In this document: positions 52,399 to 62,032 of the stretch, piece by piece
Layout: each line of letters starts with the position of its first letter
Position numbering within the stretch: the first letter of the stretch is position 1
Assembly: GCA_002839995.1 (NCBI GenBank)
Contig: PGZC01000006.1
Span: 69,804-133,803 of the forward strand
Source of the DNA: Gammaproteobacteria bacterium HGW-Gammaproteobacteria-4
GTDB taxonomy: Bacteria > Pseudomonadota > Gammaproteobacteria > Xanthomonadales > Xanthomonadaceae
DNA length: 64,000 bases
Reading direction: 5' to 3'
Notes under the pieces: generated by a model
The model's input: the letters and a program-made list of their open reading frames with translations, nothing else
Told to the model about the DNA's origin: nothing
The model's database searches: none
Program-made: the position numbers and the translations under genes

Positions 52399-53363
52399 TT
52401 CGGGCTGAACTCCTTGCGATTGTCGCCGCCGAGCAAAAACGCGGCCGGGTCTTGCTCGATCTGCGCGGAAAGGCTGCTGATCTGGCGCAGCAGGGCACGC
52501 AGTTCGGCCAGGGTGGGGCCAGCCTGGCCGATGCCGCGCGCGCCCAGCGCATCGGCGGCGGCGCCCTGCGGCCCGAGTACCACTTCGGCTTGTTCGCTGG
52601 CGGCGGCGAGGCTGGCCAGTGCGCGGGTGAGGTCGGCGCTGATCTTGGGCAGATCGGCGACCAGTGTTCGATCCAGCACTTCGGTGCCGTGATCGAGGCG
52701 CTCCATGACCCGTTCGGCCGAGCCCATGATGCCTTCCAGGTGTTCGCTCGCCAGCCGTGCCGCGCGCAGGGTGGCGCGGATCTGGTCGCGCTCGGCAGCC
52801 AGGGTCGTGGCGAGCTCGTTGATCGCATCGAGCGCGCCGGCGACGCGTTCGGCGTTTTCCTCGTTGAGGATGGCGCTCAGGCGCAGCAACACCTGGGTGG
52901 CGGCGGTGGCGATATCCTCGCTGGACGTCAGCAGCTTCTGGAATGCAGACGAGTGCGCGACGATGCTGGGCACGCTGCCATCATGCTGGCCAAGCAAGGG
53001 TGGGCTGCCCGGGCTGCCGCCTGAAAGCTGGATGAAGGCGACGCCGGTGAGGCCGATAAACGACAGGCTGGCCTCGGTGTCTTCGAGCACCGGCGTGCTT
53101 GCGCGCAGCCGCACGCGGGCGACGACCTGGCGCGGGTCGTCCGGCGCCAGCGACAGATCGCGCACCGTGCCCACACCGATGCCGTTGTATTGCACCGGGC
53201 TGCCGGTGGTCAGGCCGCTGACCGGCTCCTTGAAGATCACATCGTATTCGCGCCAGGCGGCGTCGGAGGTGAACTTGGCCGCCCACAGCGCGAACAGCAC
53301 CATTGCCACCGACACCAGCAAGGTAAAGGCGCCGATCAGGACGTGATTGGCTTTGGTTTCCAT
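52395..53363 (-). CDS. MCE/MlaD-family lipid-binding protein
   Basis: A 322-residue periplasmic protein anchored by one N-terminal membrane helix (VLIGAFTLLVSVAMVLFALW). The MCE domain follows at ~40-120 (GLTTGSPVQYNGIGVGTV, then LSLAPDDPRQVVARVRL). The C-terminal ~200 residues are helical and may form the hydrophobic tunnel between membranes. It starts 3 bp after the ATPase gene and overlaps the lipoprotein gene. Confidence 0.93.
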   Translation of the reverse strand: METKANHVLIGAFTLLVSVAMVLFALWAAKFTSDAAWREYDVIFKEPVSGLTTGSPVQYNGIGVGTVRDLSLAPDDPRQVVARVRLRASTPVLEDTEASLSFIGLTGVAFIQLSGGSPGSPPLLGQHDGSVPSIVAHSSAFQKLLTSSEDIATAATQVLLRLSAILNEENAERVAGALDAINELATTLAAERDQIRATLRAARLASEHLEGIMGSAERVMERLDHGTEVLDRTLVADLPKISADLTRALASLAAASEQAEVVLGPQGAAADALGARGIGQAGPTLAELRALLRQISSLSAQIEQDPAAFLLGGDNRKEFSPK

Positions 53364-53366
53364 AGG

Positions 53367-54158
53367 TCAACCTCGCTTTGCCATCTGTGCCGCGCGTGCG
53401 CGCGGGCCGTGGAAGTACTCGCGTACCCAGGGATGATCGTAATCCTGCACCTGCTCCAGCGTGCCGATCGCCAGCACCTTGCCCTCGGCCAGCACCGCCA
53501 CCCGATCGCAGATGGCATACAGCGTGTCGAGGTCGTGGGTGATCAGGAACACACTCAGGCCCATCGCCTGTTGCAGGGTACGCAGCAATTGGTCGAATGC
53601 CGCTGCGCCGATCGGGTCGAGGCCGGCGGTCGGTTCATCGAGAAACAGCAGCTCCGGATCGAGTGCCAGCGCACGCGCCAGGCCGGCGCGTTTGCGCATG
53701 CCACCGGAAAGCTGCGAGGGCAACTTCATGCAGGTGTCGATCGGTAGACCGACCAGACGCACCTTGAGTTCGATCAGGGCGTCGCGCAGTGCGCCGGGCA
53801 ATTCGCGATGATGTTCCTTGAGCGGAACCGCGACATTTTCGGCAACGTTCAACGACGAAAACAGGGCGCCATCCTGGAACAGCACGCCGGTACGGCGCTC
53901 GATCACGCGGTGGCCGGCCTCGCTGCCGGTCAGTACGTCGTGGCCCAGTGCCTCGATACGGCCACCCTGCGGCCGGCGCAGGCCGAGGATGCTGCGCATC
54001 AACACCGACTTGCCCGAGCCCGAGCCGCCGACCACGCCGAGGATTTCGCCGCGCTGCATGTCCAGATCCAGGGCGCGATGCACCACTTGCGCACCGAAGC
54101 GGTTTTCCAGCCCGCGGATGCGGATCACCGGGTCGTGCACGGCAGTCGGCGCACTCAC
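53367..54158 (-). CDS. MlaF-like ABC transporter ATP-binding protein
   Basis: A 263-residue ABC ATPase. Walker A is GGSGSGKS (near 40-47), signature motif LSGGMRKRAGLARALALDPE, Walker B LLFLDEPTAGLDP, and the switch His in ITHDLDTL. The sequence LSGGMRKR is typical of the Mla subgroup. It powers lipid transfer by the adjacent permease and overlaps its gene by 4 bp. Confidence 0.94.
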   Translation of the reverse strand: MSAPTAVHDPVIRIRGLENRFGAQVVHRALDLDMQRGEILGVVGGSGSGKSVLMRSILGLRRPQGGRIEALGHDVLTGSEAGHRVIERRTGVLFQDGALFSSLNVAENVAVPLKEHHRELPGALRDALIELKVRLVGLPIDTCMKLPSQLSGGMRKRAGLARALALDPELLFLDEPTAGLDPIGAAAFDQLLRTLQQAMGLSVFLITHDLDTLYAICDRVAVLAEGKVLAIGTLEQVQDYDHPWVREYFHGPRARAAQMAKRG

Positions 54159-55264
54159 CAGTCCATCTCCATGAAAAACACGGCGGCGAGGGCGTCGAGC
54201 ACGATCACCGAGGAGATGCTCTGCACCACGCTGGAGGTGGTGCGCTCGCCGACCGACTGCGCGGTGCCCTCCACCTTGAAGCCCTCCAGGCAGCCGATCA
54301 GGGCGATCACCACGGCGAACAGCGGTGCCTTGGCGAGGCCGACCAGCAGGTGGCGCAAGGCCACGGTTTCATGGAAACGGGTCAGGAACGCTTCGGGCGT
54401 GATATCAAGGCTCAGCGCCGCAACGCTCATGCCGCCGGCGATGCCGGCGATCATCGCCAGGAACGTCAGCAGCGGCATCGCAACCAGCAATGCCAGCAGA
54501 CGCGGCAGCACCAGCAGCTCCATCGGATCCAGACCGAGGGTGCGGATGGCGTCGATTTCTTCGCGCGATTTCATGGCGCCGATCTGCGCGGTGAAGGCGC
54601 TGGCGGTGCGACCGGCGACCACGATCGCGGTAAGCAATACGCCGAACTCGCGCAGGAACGAGAAGCCGACCAGTTCGACGACAAAAATGGTGGCGCCATA
54701 GGTGGCGAGTACGGTGGAGCCCAGAAACGCGACCACGGCACCGATCAGGAAACACAGCACCGCGATCAGCGGCACGGCGTCCAAGCCGGTCGCTTCGATG
54801 TGGTGGACCATCGCCGTGATGCGCAGCCGCCAAGGGTGGAGCGCACTGCGCGCCAAGGTGGCCAGACTCAGGCCGATGAAGCCGAGCAGGCGGCGGGTCT
54901 GAATCCACAAGCCGACGGTCGTAAAGCCCACCCGCGCCAGCAAATCGCGCACGCCGCGGTGCGGCTCGGGCACCATGCCGTCGATCTGGCTGGCAGCGGC
55001 AATCGCGGCCAGCAGGGCCTTGTGGCTCGGGTTGAGCGAGACGTTTGACAGATCCAGCTTCAGGCGGGCGAGTAATTGCACCACCAGCAGCGCGCCGGCC
55101 GAATCGAGGCGATCGATCGCGAGCGCATCGATTTCGCCGATTGCAGACCAGTCGCGGGCCAGCGCCGCCTGCCGGGGGCCGGCTTCGGCCAATGTCCAGC
55201 GGCCCGCCAGCAGCAGGCGGTTGCTGCGGTTCGGATCCACCTGCACCGGGGGCTGTGCGTTCAT
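54155..55264 (-). CDS. MlaE-like ABC permease with N-terminal STAS domain
   Basis: A 369-residue permease. The first ~95 residues are a STAS-like domain (WTLAEAGPRQAALARDW, AIDRLDSAGALLVVQLLARL), which in other bacteria is often a separate MlaB protein. The membrane part has five or so helices and the family core TIFVVELVGFSFLREFGVLL and IGAMKSREEIDAIRTLGLDP. I chose ATG 55264; the frame extends to an ATG at 55312 that overlaps the EamA gene stop and could be coupled to it. First gene of the lipid transport operon. Confidence 0.92.
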   Translation of the reverse strand: MNAQPPVQVDPNRSNRLLLAGRWTLAEAGPRQAALARDWSAIGEIDALAIDRLDSAGALLVVQLLARLKLDLSNVSLNPSHKALLAAIAAASQIDGMVPEPHRGVRDLLARVGFTTVGLWIQTRRLLGFIGLSLATLARSALHPWRLRITAMVHHIEATGLDAVPLIAVLCFLIGAVVAFLGSTVLATYGATIFVVELVGFSFLREFGVLLTAIVVAGRTASAFTAQIGAMKSREEIDAIRTLGLDPMELLVLPRLLALLVAMPLLTFLAMIAGIAGGMSVAALSLDITPEAFLTRFHETVALRHLLVGLAKAPLFAVVIALIGCLEGFKVEGTAQSVGERTTSSVVQSISSVIVLDALAAVFFMEMDW

Positions 55265-55304
55265 ATTGCTGCCAGTGTGCCGAAAAACGCGGGCTTTGTG
55301 GGCA

Positions 55305-56204
55305 TCATCCACCCATCAGCATCAGTGCAACGCCCGAAAATGCCAGCGTGACGCCCGCAATACCGCGTGCGCCCGGGCGTTCGCCCAGCCAGATCCAGGC
55401 CAGCAACAAAATGAAGATCGAGGCGGTTTCGTTAAGAATCGCGGCGACCGGCGCGCTGGTGTATTTGTAGCCGCCCAGCCAGAACACCATCGCCAGTCCC
55501 TGGCCGAAACCGGCCGCCAGCATCAACCGCCGCCATGGCACCGGCGCGTGCCCGCCGGTCAGTGCGGCCAGCTCGCCGCGCACGGCGGCCAACGCCATCA
55601 TGCCTACTACCGCGCCGAACATGCGCAGGCTGGTGATCCAGAACAACGGCTGGGCTTCGAGCACCCGCTTGATCATCACGATGGCCAGCGCCATCAGCGC
55701 GATCGATGCCGCGCCGAACAGCGCGCCGCGCAGCGGCTGCCGGGCATCCCCGCGCCAGCGGGCCGGCACCCACGCCGACAGCAGCACGCCGGCACTGACC
55801 AGGGCAAAACCCAGCCACTGTCGTCCATGCAGGCGCTCATCGAGCATCACGAACGACAACACAACCACCAGCGGGCTGTACAGGTTGCCGATGATGCCCA
55901 TGCGCCCGGCACCGAGCGCGTTCAGCGCACCGAAGTACAGCGTGTCGGCCACGGCGATGCCCAGCACGCCGCTGCCGAGCACCAGCGCCCATTCGCGCAG
56001 GCCGAGCGACGGCAAGGCGAACCCTTCGAGCGCAAGGGTGACCGGAATCAGTGCCGCCAGCACCAGCACGTTCTTGAGGAAATTCAAACGCAGCGGCGGC
56101 AGGGTATCGCCCAGACGGCGGTACAGGATGACGCCCACTGCCCACACCACGGCACTGGATAGCGACAGGATTTCACCGAGACCGATCTGCACGTTGGCAC
56201 GCAT
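55305..56204 (-). CDS. EamA/DMT-family transporter
   Basis: A 299-residue inner-membrane protein with ten predicted helices in two EamA halves (LSSAVVWAVGVILYRRLG near 12-29 and GAASIALMALAIVMIKRVL near 150). It probably exports or exchanges a metabolite such as an amino acid; the substrate cannot be told. I chose ATG 56204, which opens the first helix; the longer frame adds hydrophilic residues encoded by repeat sequence. It lies immediately upstream of the Mla-like operon, same strand. Confidence 0.86.
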   Translation of the reverse strand: MRANVQIGLGEILSLSSAVVWAVGVILYRRLGDTLPPLRLNFLKNVLVLAALIPVTLALEGFALPSLGLREWALVLGSGVLGIAVADTLYFGALNALGAGRMGIIGNLYSPLVVVLSFVMLDERLHGRQWLGFALVSAGVLLSAWVPARWRGDARQPLRGALFGAASIALMALAIVMIKRVLEAQPLFWITSLRMFGAVVGMMALAAVRGELAALTGGHAPVPWRRLMLAAGFGQGLAMVFWLGGYKYTSAPVAAILNETASIFILLLAWIWLGERPGARGIAGVTLAFSGVALMLMGG

Positions 56205-56527
56205 CGCAAGAAGCAGGAGGCGAAGTATCGGCGATTCGGTGTAACCGCAAAACGGTTCTGTCAGGGAACCTCTGAATAAGCCACATCTGGCGTCATTGCG
56301 AGCGTTCAAGCCTTTAGCCGCGAGGCCGAAGGCCGTGGCGGGAAGCAATCCAGTTCTTTGTTTCCTATTGATTTATCGCGAAAAATCAAAATGGACCCCA
56401 GCTTTCGCTGGGGTGACGAAGTGATGGTATGTCGTCCAAGTGAGCCGTGTTGGGCGTAACCGGTGCTCGGCAGGTTGACGTGTTCGTGCGATCCTTGGCG
56501 CCTGATTGAAAGCAAGGTTCAGCGGTG
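56205..56527. other. Divergent intergenic region with dispersed repeats
   Basis: A repeat of the type GCGTCATTGCGAGCG ... GCAATCCAG spans about 56290-56352; a related stretch recurs at 57810-57843. A perfect small hairpin CCCCAGC/GCTGGGG lies at 56396-56413. Both promoters of the EamA and ThrE genes must be here. Confidence 0.6.
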
Positions 56528-57790
56528 ATGCAAGCGGCAACCGAGGCGATGGCCTCCGAGCGGTTTTCGGCGCGCGTCGATTTTCTGGTCGAGCTGGCGC
56601 GGCGTCTGCACGCCTACGGCACCACCGCCCAGCGTCTGGAAGGTGCGATCAGTGCCGTGGCGCGGCGCCTGGGCCTGGAATGCGATCCGTGGTCGAACCC
56701 GACCGGGTTGATCCTCACCTTTTCCGACCCCGACACGTCGGTGCTCAGCAGCGTTACCCGGGTGATCCGGCTGGAGCCGGGCGATGTCGATCTGGGCAAG
56801 TTGTGCCGCGCCGATGCGATCGCCGAGCAGGTGCTTGCCGGCACCCTCGACCTGGGCTCGGGCAAGCAGGCGCTGCGCGCGCTGGATCGCCCGCCACGCC
56901 CGCATGCGCAGCGGATGACGGTACTGAGTTTTGTCCTGGCCTCGGCCGCAGTCGCCGGTTTGTTGCGCGCCGGCTGGCCGGACATTCTGGTTGCTGCAGG
57001 TATTGGCGGTCTGATCGGTGTGTTGCACGTGCTGGGTTCGCGCCATCCGCGGGTATCGGAAACCTTCGATGCACTGGCCGCCTTGCTGGCGACCCTGATC
57101 GCGGCGGCGGTAGCGACGTGGTGGGTGCCGTTGTCGCTGAGTTCGGTGGTGGTGGCGGCGCTGATCGTGCTGTTGCCGGGCATGGCGTTGACCAACGCGG
57201 TCGCCGAATTGACCAGCAACCATCTGGTCTCCGGTTCCGCCCGTTTCGCGGGTGCGGTATCGACGCTGTTCAAGCTCACCTTCGGCACGGTGGTTGCGAT
57301 GCAACTGGTGAAAGTATTGGGCTGGACCCCGATCGAGGCGGTCGCGGTCGCGCAGCCGGATTGGGTCGAGTGGGCGGCACTGTTGCTGGCGTCGTATTCG
57401 TTCGCGGTGCTGTTCCGTGCGCCGCTACGGGATTATCCGCTGGTGATGTTTGCCGCGGCCCTGGGCTATGGCGTTACCCGTCTCACCGGCGTGTGGTTGC
57501 GGCCCGAACACGGCACCTTCCCGCTCGGTGTGTTTCTGGCCGGGCTGGTGGTGACCGCGGCCAGCAACATCTATGCGCGTTCCGCGAATCGGCCAGGCGC
57601 TTTGATCCGGGTGCCCGGCATCATTCTGTTGGTGCCCGGCAGTATCGGCTTTCGCAGTATCACCTTGCTGATGGAACACGACATGGCGGTGGGGTTCGAT
57701 ACCGCGATGCGACTACTCGCCGCGCTGATCGCGCTGGTTGCCGGCGTATTGTTCGGCAATCTGCTGGTGGCGCCGCGACGCAACCTGTAG
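56528..57790 (+). CDS. ThrE-like threonine/serine exporter
   Basis: A 420-residue membrane protein of the ThrE family. The N-terminal ~125 residues form a soluble domain (LARRLHAYGTTAQRLEGA, GLECDPWSNPTGLILTF, LGKLCRADAIAEQVL) and about ten helices follow, with LPGMALTNAVAELTSNHLVSG the conserved core and LLVPGSIGFRS near the end. It likely exports threonine or serine. GTG 56525 directly precedes ATG 56528; I prefer the ATG, with AAGG about 12 bp upstream. Confidence 0.9.
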   Translation: MQAATEAMASERFSARVDFLVELARRLHAYGTTAQRLEGAISAVARRLGLECDPWSNPTGLILTFSDPDTSVLSSVTRVIRLEPGDVDLGKLCRADAIAEQVLAGTLDLGSGKQALRALDRPPRPHAQRMTVLSFVLASAAVAGLLRAGWPDILVAAGIGGLIGVLHVLGSRHPRVSETFDALAALLATLIAAAVATWWVPLSLSSVVVAALIVLLPGMALTNAVAELTSNHLVSGSARFAGAVSTLFKLTFGTVVAMQLVKVLGWTPIEAVAVAQPDWVEWAALLLASYSFAVLFRAPLRDYPLVMFAAALGYGVTRLTGVWLRPEHGTFPLGVFLAGLVVTAASNIYARSANRPGALIRVPGIILLVPGSIGFRSITLLMEHDMAVGFDTAMRLLAALIALVAGVLFGNLLVAPRRNL

Positions 57791-57843
57791 GGATGCTCTG
57801 AACAAGCTGTCATTGCGAGGAGCGAAGCGACGCGGCAATCCAG

Positions 57844-58014
57844 AAACCTGATTGGTGTCGAAGCTCGACCGACATTACCCCTCTCCCTCAGGGAGAGCGG
57901 TTGGGGTGAGGGTTTGCCCTTGCGTCGCACCCTCATCCGGCCCTTCGGGCCACCTTCTCCCGGAGGGAAAAGGTTTACGACAAACACGGCTGAGGTTCGA
58001 CACCAATCAGGTTT
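57844..58014. repeat. 171-bp composite element with 23-bp terminal inverted repeats
   Basis: Ends 57844-57866 and 57992-58014 are inverted repeats with one mismatch (AAACCTGATTGGTGTCGAA core). Inside are two GC-rich palindromic stretches (CTCTCCCTCAGGGAGAG; GGCCCTTCGGGCC-like). It contains no open gene and looks like a small non-autonomous mobile element or a nested dispersed repeat. It fills most of the 57791-58084 gap. Confidence 0.7.
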
Positions 58015-58034
58015 ATCCTTGTCCGCTCCTTATG

Positions 58035-58060
58035 CAAAAAAGCCCGGCATCGGCCGGGCT
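58035..58060 (-). terminator. Rho-independent terminator of the H-NS-type gene
   Basis: Read on the minus strand: stem AGCCCGGC/GCCGGGCT around a 4-base loop, followed by TTTTTTGC. It lies about 25 bp after the stop codon of the gene at 58085. Confidence 0.92.
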
Positions 58061-58084
58061 TTTCGGTGCGATCGGAGCGGATGC

Positions 58085-58405
58085 TCAAATCAGCATGTCG
58101 CTTTCCTTGCGACCTTTCGCCAACTCTTCCTTGAACCAGCGCGGACGCTTGCCGCGGCCGCTCCAGGTTTTGTCCGGATTGGCCGGGTTGCGATATTTCG
58201 GCGCGACTTTTGCGGTGACCTTGCCAGCGGTTTTTGCGCCGCCGAAAAGCTCATCGATGGTGTAGCCATGATCCTTGGCCAGTGCAGCCACTTTGCGCCG
58301 AACATCGGAGATTTGATGGCGGTGTATCTTTTTCTTCTGGCGCTCGGCATTGGCAATCAGAGCGTCGAGTTCTTCTTTGCTGAGGGTAGCGAGATCAATA
58401 TGCAT
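58085..58405 (-). CDS. H-NS-family histone-like nucleoid protein
   Basis: A 106-residue DNA-binding protein. Residues ~1-45 are a coiled-coil oligomerisation region (LSKEELDALIANAERQKKK). The C-terminal part has the H-NS DNA-binding core in its Xanthomonas/Burkholderia form (YRNPANPDKTWSGRGKRPRWF). Such proteins silence AT-rich, acquired DNA. A strong GGAGG lies 4 bp before the ATG and a good terminator follows, as expected for an abundant protein. Confidence 0.93.
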   Translation of the reverse strand: MHIDLATLSKEELDALIANAERQKKKIHRHQISDVRRKVAALAKDHGYTIDELFGGAKTAGKVTAKVAPKYRNPANPDKTWSGRGKRPRWFKEELAKGRKESDMLI

Positions 58406-58537
58406 GGAACCTCCATTTCGGTCTTGGAATCTCGGACAGACGGTGATTGTACGCGCTAAACAAGCGCGCCGACATTAACCGCAGCCGACTGCGCCGGTCT
58501 GTGACACTTATCCGTGAGGGTATGTCTGCCCGGGGCG

Positions 58538-60250
58538 TTAACTTCGTTCAGAAAACCCCATTCGCGCCAACAGCTCGGTTTTATTCAGGGCTTCGCTGGC
58601 TTCGTTATTGCGCGCCCGGTATTCGAAGGTGCCGGCCGCCATGCCGCGCTCGGATACGACAACGCGATGCGGTATGCCGATCAGCTCGATGTCGGACAGC
58701 ATCGGGCCGGGCCGCAGACCACGATCATCCAGTACGGCCTCGATGCCGAGCGCCTTCAATTCGTCGTACAGGGCATTCGCCTGGGTCACGACATCAGGAT
58801 TCGATTTGGGATTGATGATGCATACCGCGACGCGCCAGGGCGCCATCGGCTCCGGCCAGCAAATGCCGGCGGCGTCCGAATTCTGCTCGATGCAGGCGGC
58901 GACGATGCGGCTGACGCCAATGCCGTAGCAACCCATGTGCATCACACAGGCTTTGCCGTTTTCGTCGAGTACCGTTGCCTGCATCGCTTCGGCATACTTC
59001 TGGCCGAGCTGGAATACATGGCCGACCTCGATGCCGCGGGCAATGCGGATATAACCGCTGCCGTCGGCGGCGCGGTCGCCGACGACGACATTGCGCACAT
59101 CCGCAACCAGCGTCGGTTCGGGCAGATCGCGGCCCCAGTTGACGCCGCTCAGGTGGTAGCCGCTGCGATTGGCGCCGACCACGAAATCGGCCATTGCCGC
59201 GACACTGCGATCGGCAATGACCTGAATCGGCTTGGCGCTTGCGATGGGGCCGAGAAAGCCCGGCTCGCAACCCAGATGCTCGACGATTTCCGCTTCGCTG
59301 GCCAGCCGGTATTCGGCCAGCCCCGGCAGTTTTGCCAACTTGATTTCGTTGACGTTGTGATCGCCGCGCACCAGCACCAGAACGAAACCCTGTTCACCCA
59401 CGACGGCGACCGATTTCACCGTGCGCGCCAGTTCGATACCGAGCAGGGCAGCGACTTCCTCGCAGGTTTTCTGGGTCGGCGTGGCGACCGGTTGCATGGT
59501 TTGCGCAGGTTCCGCGCGTGCGTGTTCGGGCGCCACTGCTTCGGCCATTTCGATATTGGCGGCGTAATCGGAAGCGTCGGAAAACGCGATGGCATCTTCG
59601 CCGGAATCGGCCAGCACATGGAACTCGTGACTGGCGCTGCCGCCGATCGCGCCGGTATCCGCCTGCACGGCGCGAAAACGCAAGCCAAGCCGGGAGAATA
59701 TGCGGCTGTAAGCGTCGTACATCGCCTGATAGGTGGTGGCCAGGCAATCGGCGGTGAGATGAAAGGAATAGGCATCCTTCATCAGGAACTCGCGCGCGCG
59801 CATCACCCCGAAGCGCGGCCGGATTTCATCGCGGAACTTGGTCTGGATCTGGAAGAAATTCAGCGGCAGTTGCTTGTACGAACGCAATTCGCTGCGTGCA
59901 AAATCGGTAATGACTTCTTCATGGGTCGGGCCGTAGCAATACTCGGCGTCCTTGCGGTCGCGCAGTTTCAGTAGTTGTCCGCCGAATTTCTGCCAGCGGC
60001 CGGTTTCGTCCCACAGTTCGCGCGGTTGTACCGACGGCATCAACAGTTCGATGGCGCCGGCGCGGGTCATTTCCTCGCGCACCACCTGTTCGACCTTGCG
60101 CAACACGCGCAGGCCCAGCGGCGTCCAGGTGTAGATGCCGGCGGCGTGCTTGCGGATCATGCCGGTGCGCAGCATCAATTGATGACTGACGATCTCGGCG
60201 TCGGCCGGGGTTTCCCGGGAGGTGTGCAGATGGAACTGGGACAGGCGCAT
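58538..60250 (-). CDS. proS: Prolyl-tRNA synthetase
   Basis: A 570-residue class II synthetase of the bacterial type, which charges tRNA-Pro. Motif 2 is in [17 protein letters not shown] (near 138-156) and the motif 3 region is [12 protein letters not shown] near the end of the catalytic part. A YbaK-like editing insertion sits between (~220-390: [38 protein letters not shown]). Length equals that of the E. coli enzyme. ATG 60250 opens the conserved start [19 protein letters not shown]. Confidence 0.97.
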   Translation of the reverse strand: MRLSQFHLHTSRETPADAEIVSHQLMLRTGMIRKHAAGIYTWTPLGLRVLRKVEQVVREEMTRAGAIELLMPSVQPRELWDETGRWQKFGGQLLKLRDRKDAEYCYGPTHEEVITDFARSELRSYKQLPLNFFQIQTKFRDEIRPRFGVMRAREFLMKDAYSFHLTADCLATTYQAMYDAYSRIFSRLGLRFRAVQADTGAIGGSASHEFHVLADSGEDAIAFSDASDYAANIEMAEAVAPEHARAEPAQTMQPVATPTQKTCEEVAALLGIELARTVKSVAVVGEQGFVLVLVRGDHNVNEIKLAKLPGLAEYRLASEAEIVEHLGCEPGFLGPIASAKPIQVIADRSVAAMADFVVGANRSGYHLSGVNWGRDLPEPTLVADVRNVVVGDRAADGSGYIRIARGIEVGHVFQLGQKYAEAMQATVLDENGKACVMHMGCYGIGVSRIVAACIEQNSDAAGICWPEPMAPWRVAVCIINPKSNPDVVTQANALYDELKALGIEAVLDDRGLRPGPMLSDIELIGIPHRVVVSERGMAAGTFEYRARNNEASEALNKTELLARMGFSERS

Positions 60251-60346
60251 TGCGCGGGCCTTGAGTGGACAGAGCGCGCAATTGTAGCCGGCCGCCGCGC
60301 GCCGCCCAAGCGGCATGCGGGTGTGTGCTTACCGCCAGCGCGAAAG

Positions 60347-60778
60347 CTATTCGCAATACGCGGTGATCGCGCCCTGTGCGCGCTTGAGTTCGGCCTGACG
60401 CTGGTCGGCATCGAGCAGCTCGTTGACACCATCGCCATCGGTGTCCTGCACGACGTCGGTCTTGCCCTGCAGCGTGACCAGATTCTGGCGCGCGCGCTCG
60501 CACAGTTGCTTGCGCGAGTCGGCGATCGACTGATTGCTTGGCGGCGCGGAAGCGCTGGCGGCGGCGTTGGCGTCAGTCTGCGCGGCGAGTGCGGGGCCGC
60601 TGTGCTGCACGGCGACTTCGCGGACCGCGGTTTCGTCGCCGGGCGGCGGCGAATCGGCGTAATGCGATACGCCCTTGTCATCGACCCAGTGATAGACCTG
60701 ATCCTGCGCGTGGGCAGCAACAGACAGGGCCAGCAGTGCCAGCGTTACGGTGAAGCGGGTGGGTGACAGGTTGCGCAT
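60347..60778 (-). CDS. DUF4124-domain periplasmic protein
   Basis: A 143-residue exported protein: signal peptide to about AAHAQ (residue 25), then a DUF4124 domain (VYHWVDDKGVSHYADSPPP), a small beta fold of unknown role common in gammaproteobacteria. The C-terminal third is charged and helical with a DTDGDGVNELLD stretch that could bind calcium. GAAG precedes the chosen ATG; the longer frame would skip the signal peptide. It lies upstream of proS on the same strand, ~100 bp apart. Confidence 0.88.
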   Translation of the reverse strand: MRNLSPTRFTVTLALLALSVAAHAQDQVYHWVDDKGVSHYADSPPPGDETAVREVAVQHSGPALAAQTDANAAASASAPPSNQSIADSRKQLCERARQNLVTLQGKTDVVQDTDGDGVNELLDADQRQAELKRAQGAITAYCE

Positions 60779-60908
60779 CGTGGGGGCTTCCGCGGGGGCC
60801 TGCGCGCAGTGTAACGCCTTGCGCGCCGTGAGACATGCCGTTCGGCGGAACAATGGCTCCGCTGGGCTAGAGTGACTACACTGTCGTTTCCTACCACAGG
60901 GGCCGCCC

Positions 60909-61676
60909 ATGAGCGATCTGTCGCCCGCGCCCGCGCCACGTTCGCGCGGAATCTACCTGCTGCCCAATTTGTTGACCACCGGCGGGTTGTTCTCCGGGTT
61001 CTACGCCATTCTGGCGGCAGCGGACGGCCGTTTTGAAATCGCCTGTATCGCGGTATTCGTCGCCGGCCTGTTCGACAGCCTGGATGGGCGCATTGCGCGC
61101 TATACCGGCACCACCAGCGAGTTCGGGGTGCAATACGATTCGCTCGCCGATCTGGTCAGTTTCGGCATGGCGCCGGCACTGGTGATGTATCACTGGGCGC
61201 TGGTGCACCTGAAGGGCGATGCCTCGGTGCTGGGCAAGGTGGGTTGGGCCGCCGCGTTTTTGTACGTCGCCTGCGCCGCATTGCGCTTGGCGCGGTTCAA
61301 CACGCAGGTGGGCTCGGCCGACAAGCGCTGGTTCATCGGTCTGGCCAGCCCCGCCGCCGCCGGTTTGTTGATGGCGTTTGTGTGGACCTTCGATGACCTG
61401 GGTTTCAGCGGCAATGAACTGCGCCATGTCGCGTTGGTGCTGACCGTGTGCGCGGCGCTGGCGATGGTGAGTCGTGCCCGCTACTACAGTTTCAAGGCCG
61501 CGCCGCGCTCGGATCGGGTGCCGTTTTTGTTCATGTTGATGGCGGTGCTGGTGATCGTGGCGTTGTTCATCGACCCGCCCAAGGTGTTGTTGACGGTGGG
61601 TTTGGTATACCTGGTTTCGGGGCCGCTGGGCTGGTTGTGGCAGCGTCGTCGGCGTAGCGGGGCTGGCGCGGAATGA
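60909..61676 (+). CDS. pssA: CDP-diacylglycerol--serine O-phosphatidyltransferase
   Basis: A 255-residue inner-membrane enzyme that makes phosphatidylserine, the precursor of phosphatidylethanolamine. The CDP-alcohol phosphatidyltransferase signature DG-x2-AR-x8-G-x3-D-x3-D is complete (DSLDGRIARYTG, then EFGVQYDSLADL). About seven hydrophobic segments are visible. The N-terminal LLPNLLTTGGLFSGF is typical of the type II membrane form. It overlaps the following gene by 4 bp. Confidence 0.95.
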   Translation: MSDLSPAPAPRSRGIYLLPNLLTTGGLFSGFYAILAAADGRFEIACIAVFVAGLFDSLDGRIARYTGTTSEFGVQYDSLADLVSFGMAPALVMYHWALVHLKGDASVLGKVGWAAAFLYVACAALRLARFNTQVGSADKRWFIGLASPAAAGLLMAFVWTFDDLGFSGNELRHVALVLTVCAALAMVSRARYYSFKAAPRSDRVPFLFMLMAVLVIVALFIDPPKVLLTVGLVYLVSGPLGWLWQRRRRSGAGAE

Positions 61677-62032
61677 GTGCCGGCAGCGCGCCCGCGTTGC
61701 AGTTTTCGCCGCGCCAGAAACACCTGTTGCAGGCGATGGGGTACACCCTGTGGCAACCGGTGCAACGGCTTCCCGCGGCCAACTGTCTGGCGGTGGAAAT
61801 GGACAGCGACGCGGTGGCATCGCCCGTGGTCAGCGCGATGCTGACATTTGCGGGGCTCGATATCGCCCGGGCACGTACGCAGGCGCTGCATGGCGGGCGG
61901 GTGACGCTGAGTTGGGAATTGCCGGGGACGACGCTGGTGTTGCCCGGCGCGTCCGCCCTGCGCAGCGCGGCGGTCAAGCGCAGCGTGTGGCCGGCGTTGC
62001 GTGCCCTGCGCCGGTCGCTAGCATCGTCATGA
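61673..62032 (+). CDS. Small protein, probably DNA polymerase III psi subunit (HolD-like)
   Basis: A 119-residue protein without a strong family signature. The stretch QKHLLQAMGYTLWQPVQRL resembles the start of HolD (a short helix ending in LGI/xW), and the gene sits directly before rimI with a 4-bp overlap, the same arrangement as holD-rimI in Escherichia coli. The remainder (VVSAMLTFAGL, TLSWELPG) is compatible with a small alpha/beta fold. If correct, it bridges the clamp loader and SSB. The assignment rests mainly on position. Confidence 0.5.
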   Translation: MSAGSAPALQFSPRQKHLLQAMGYTLWQPVQRLPAANCLAVEMDSDAVASPVVSAMLTFAGLDIARARTQALHGGRVTLSWELPGTTLVLPGASALRSAAVKRSVWPALRALRRSLASS

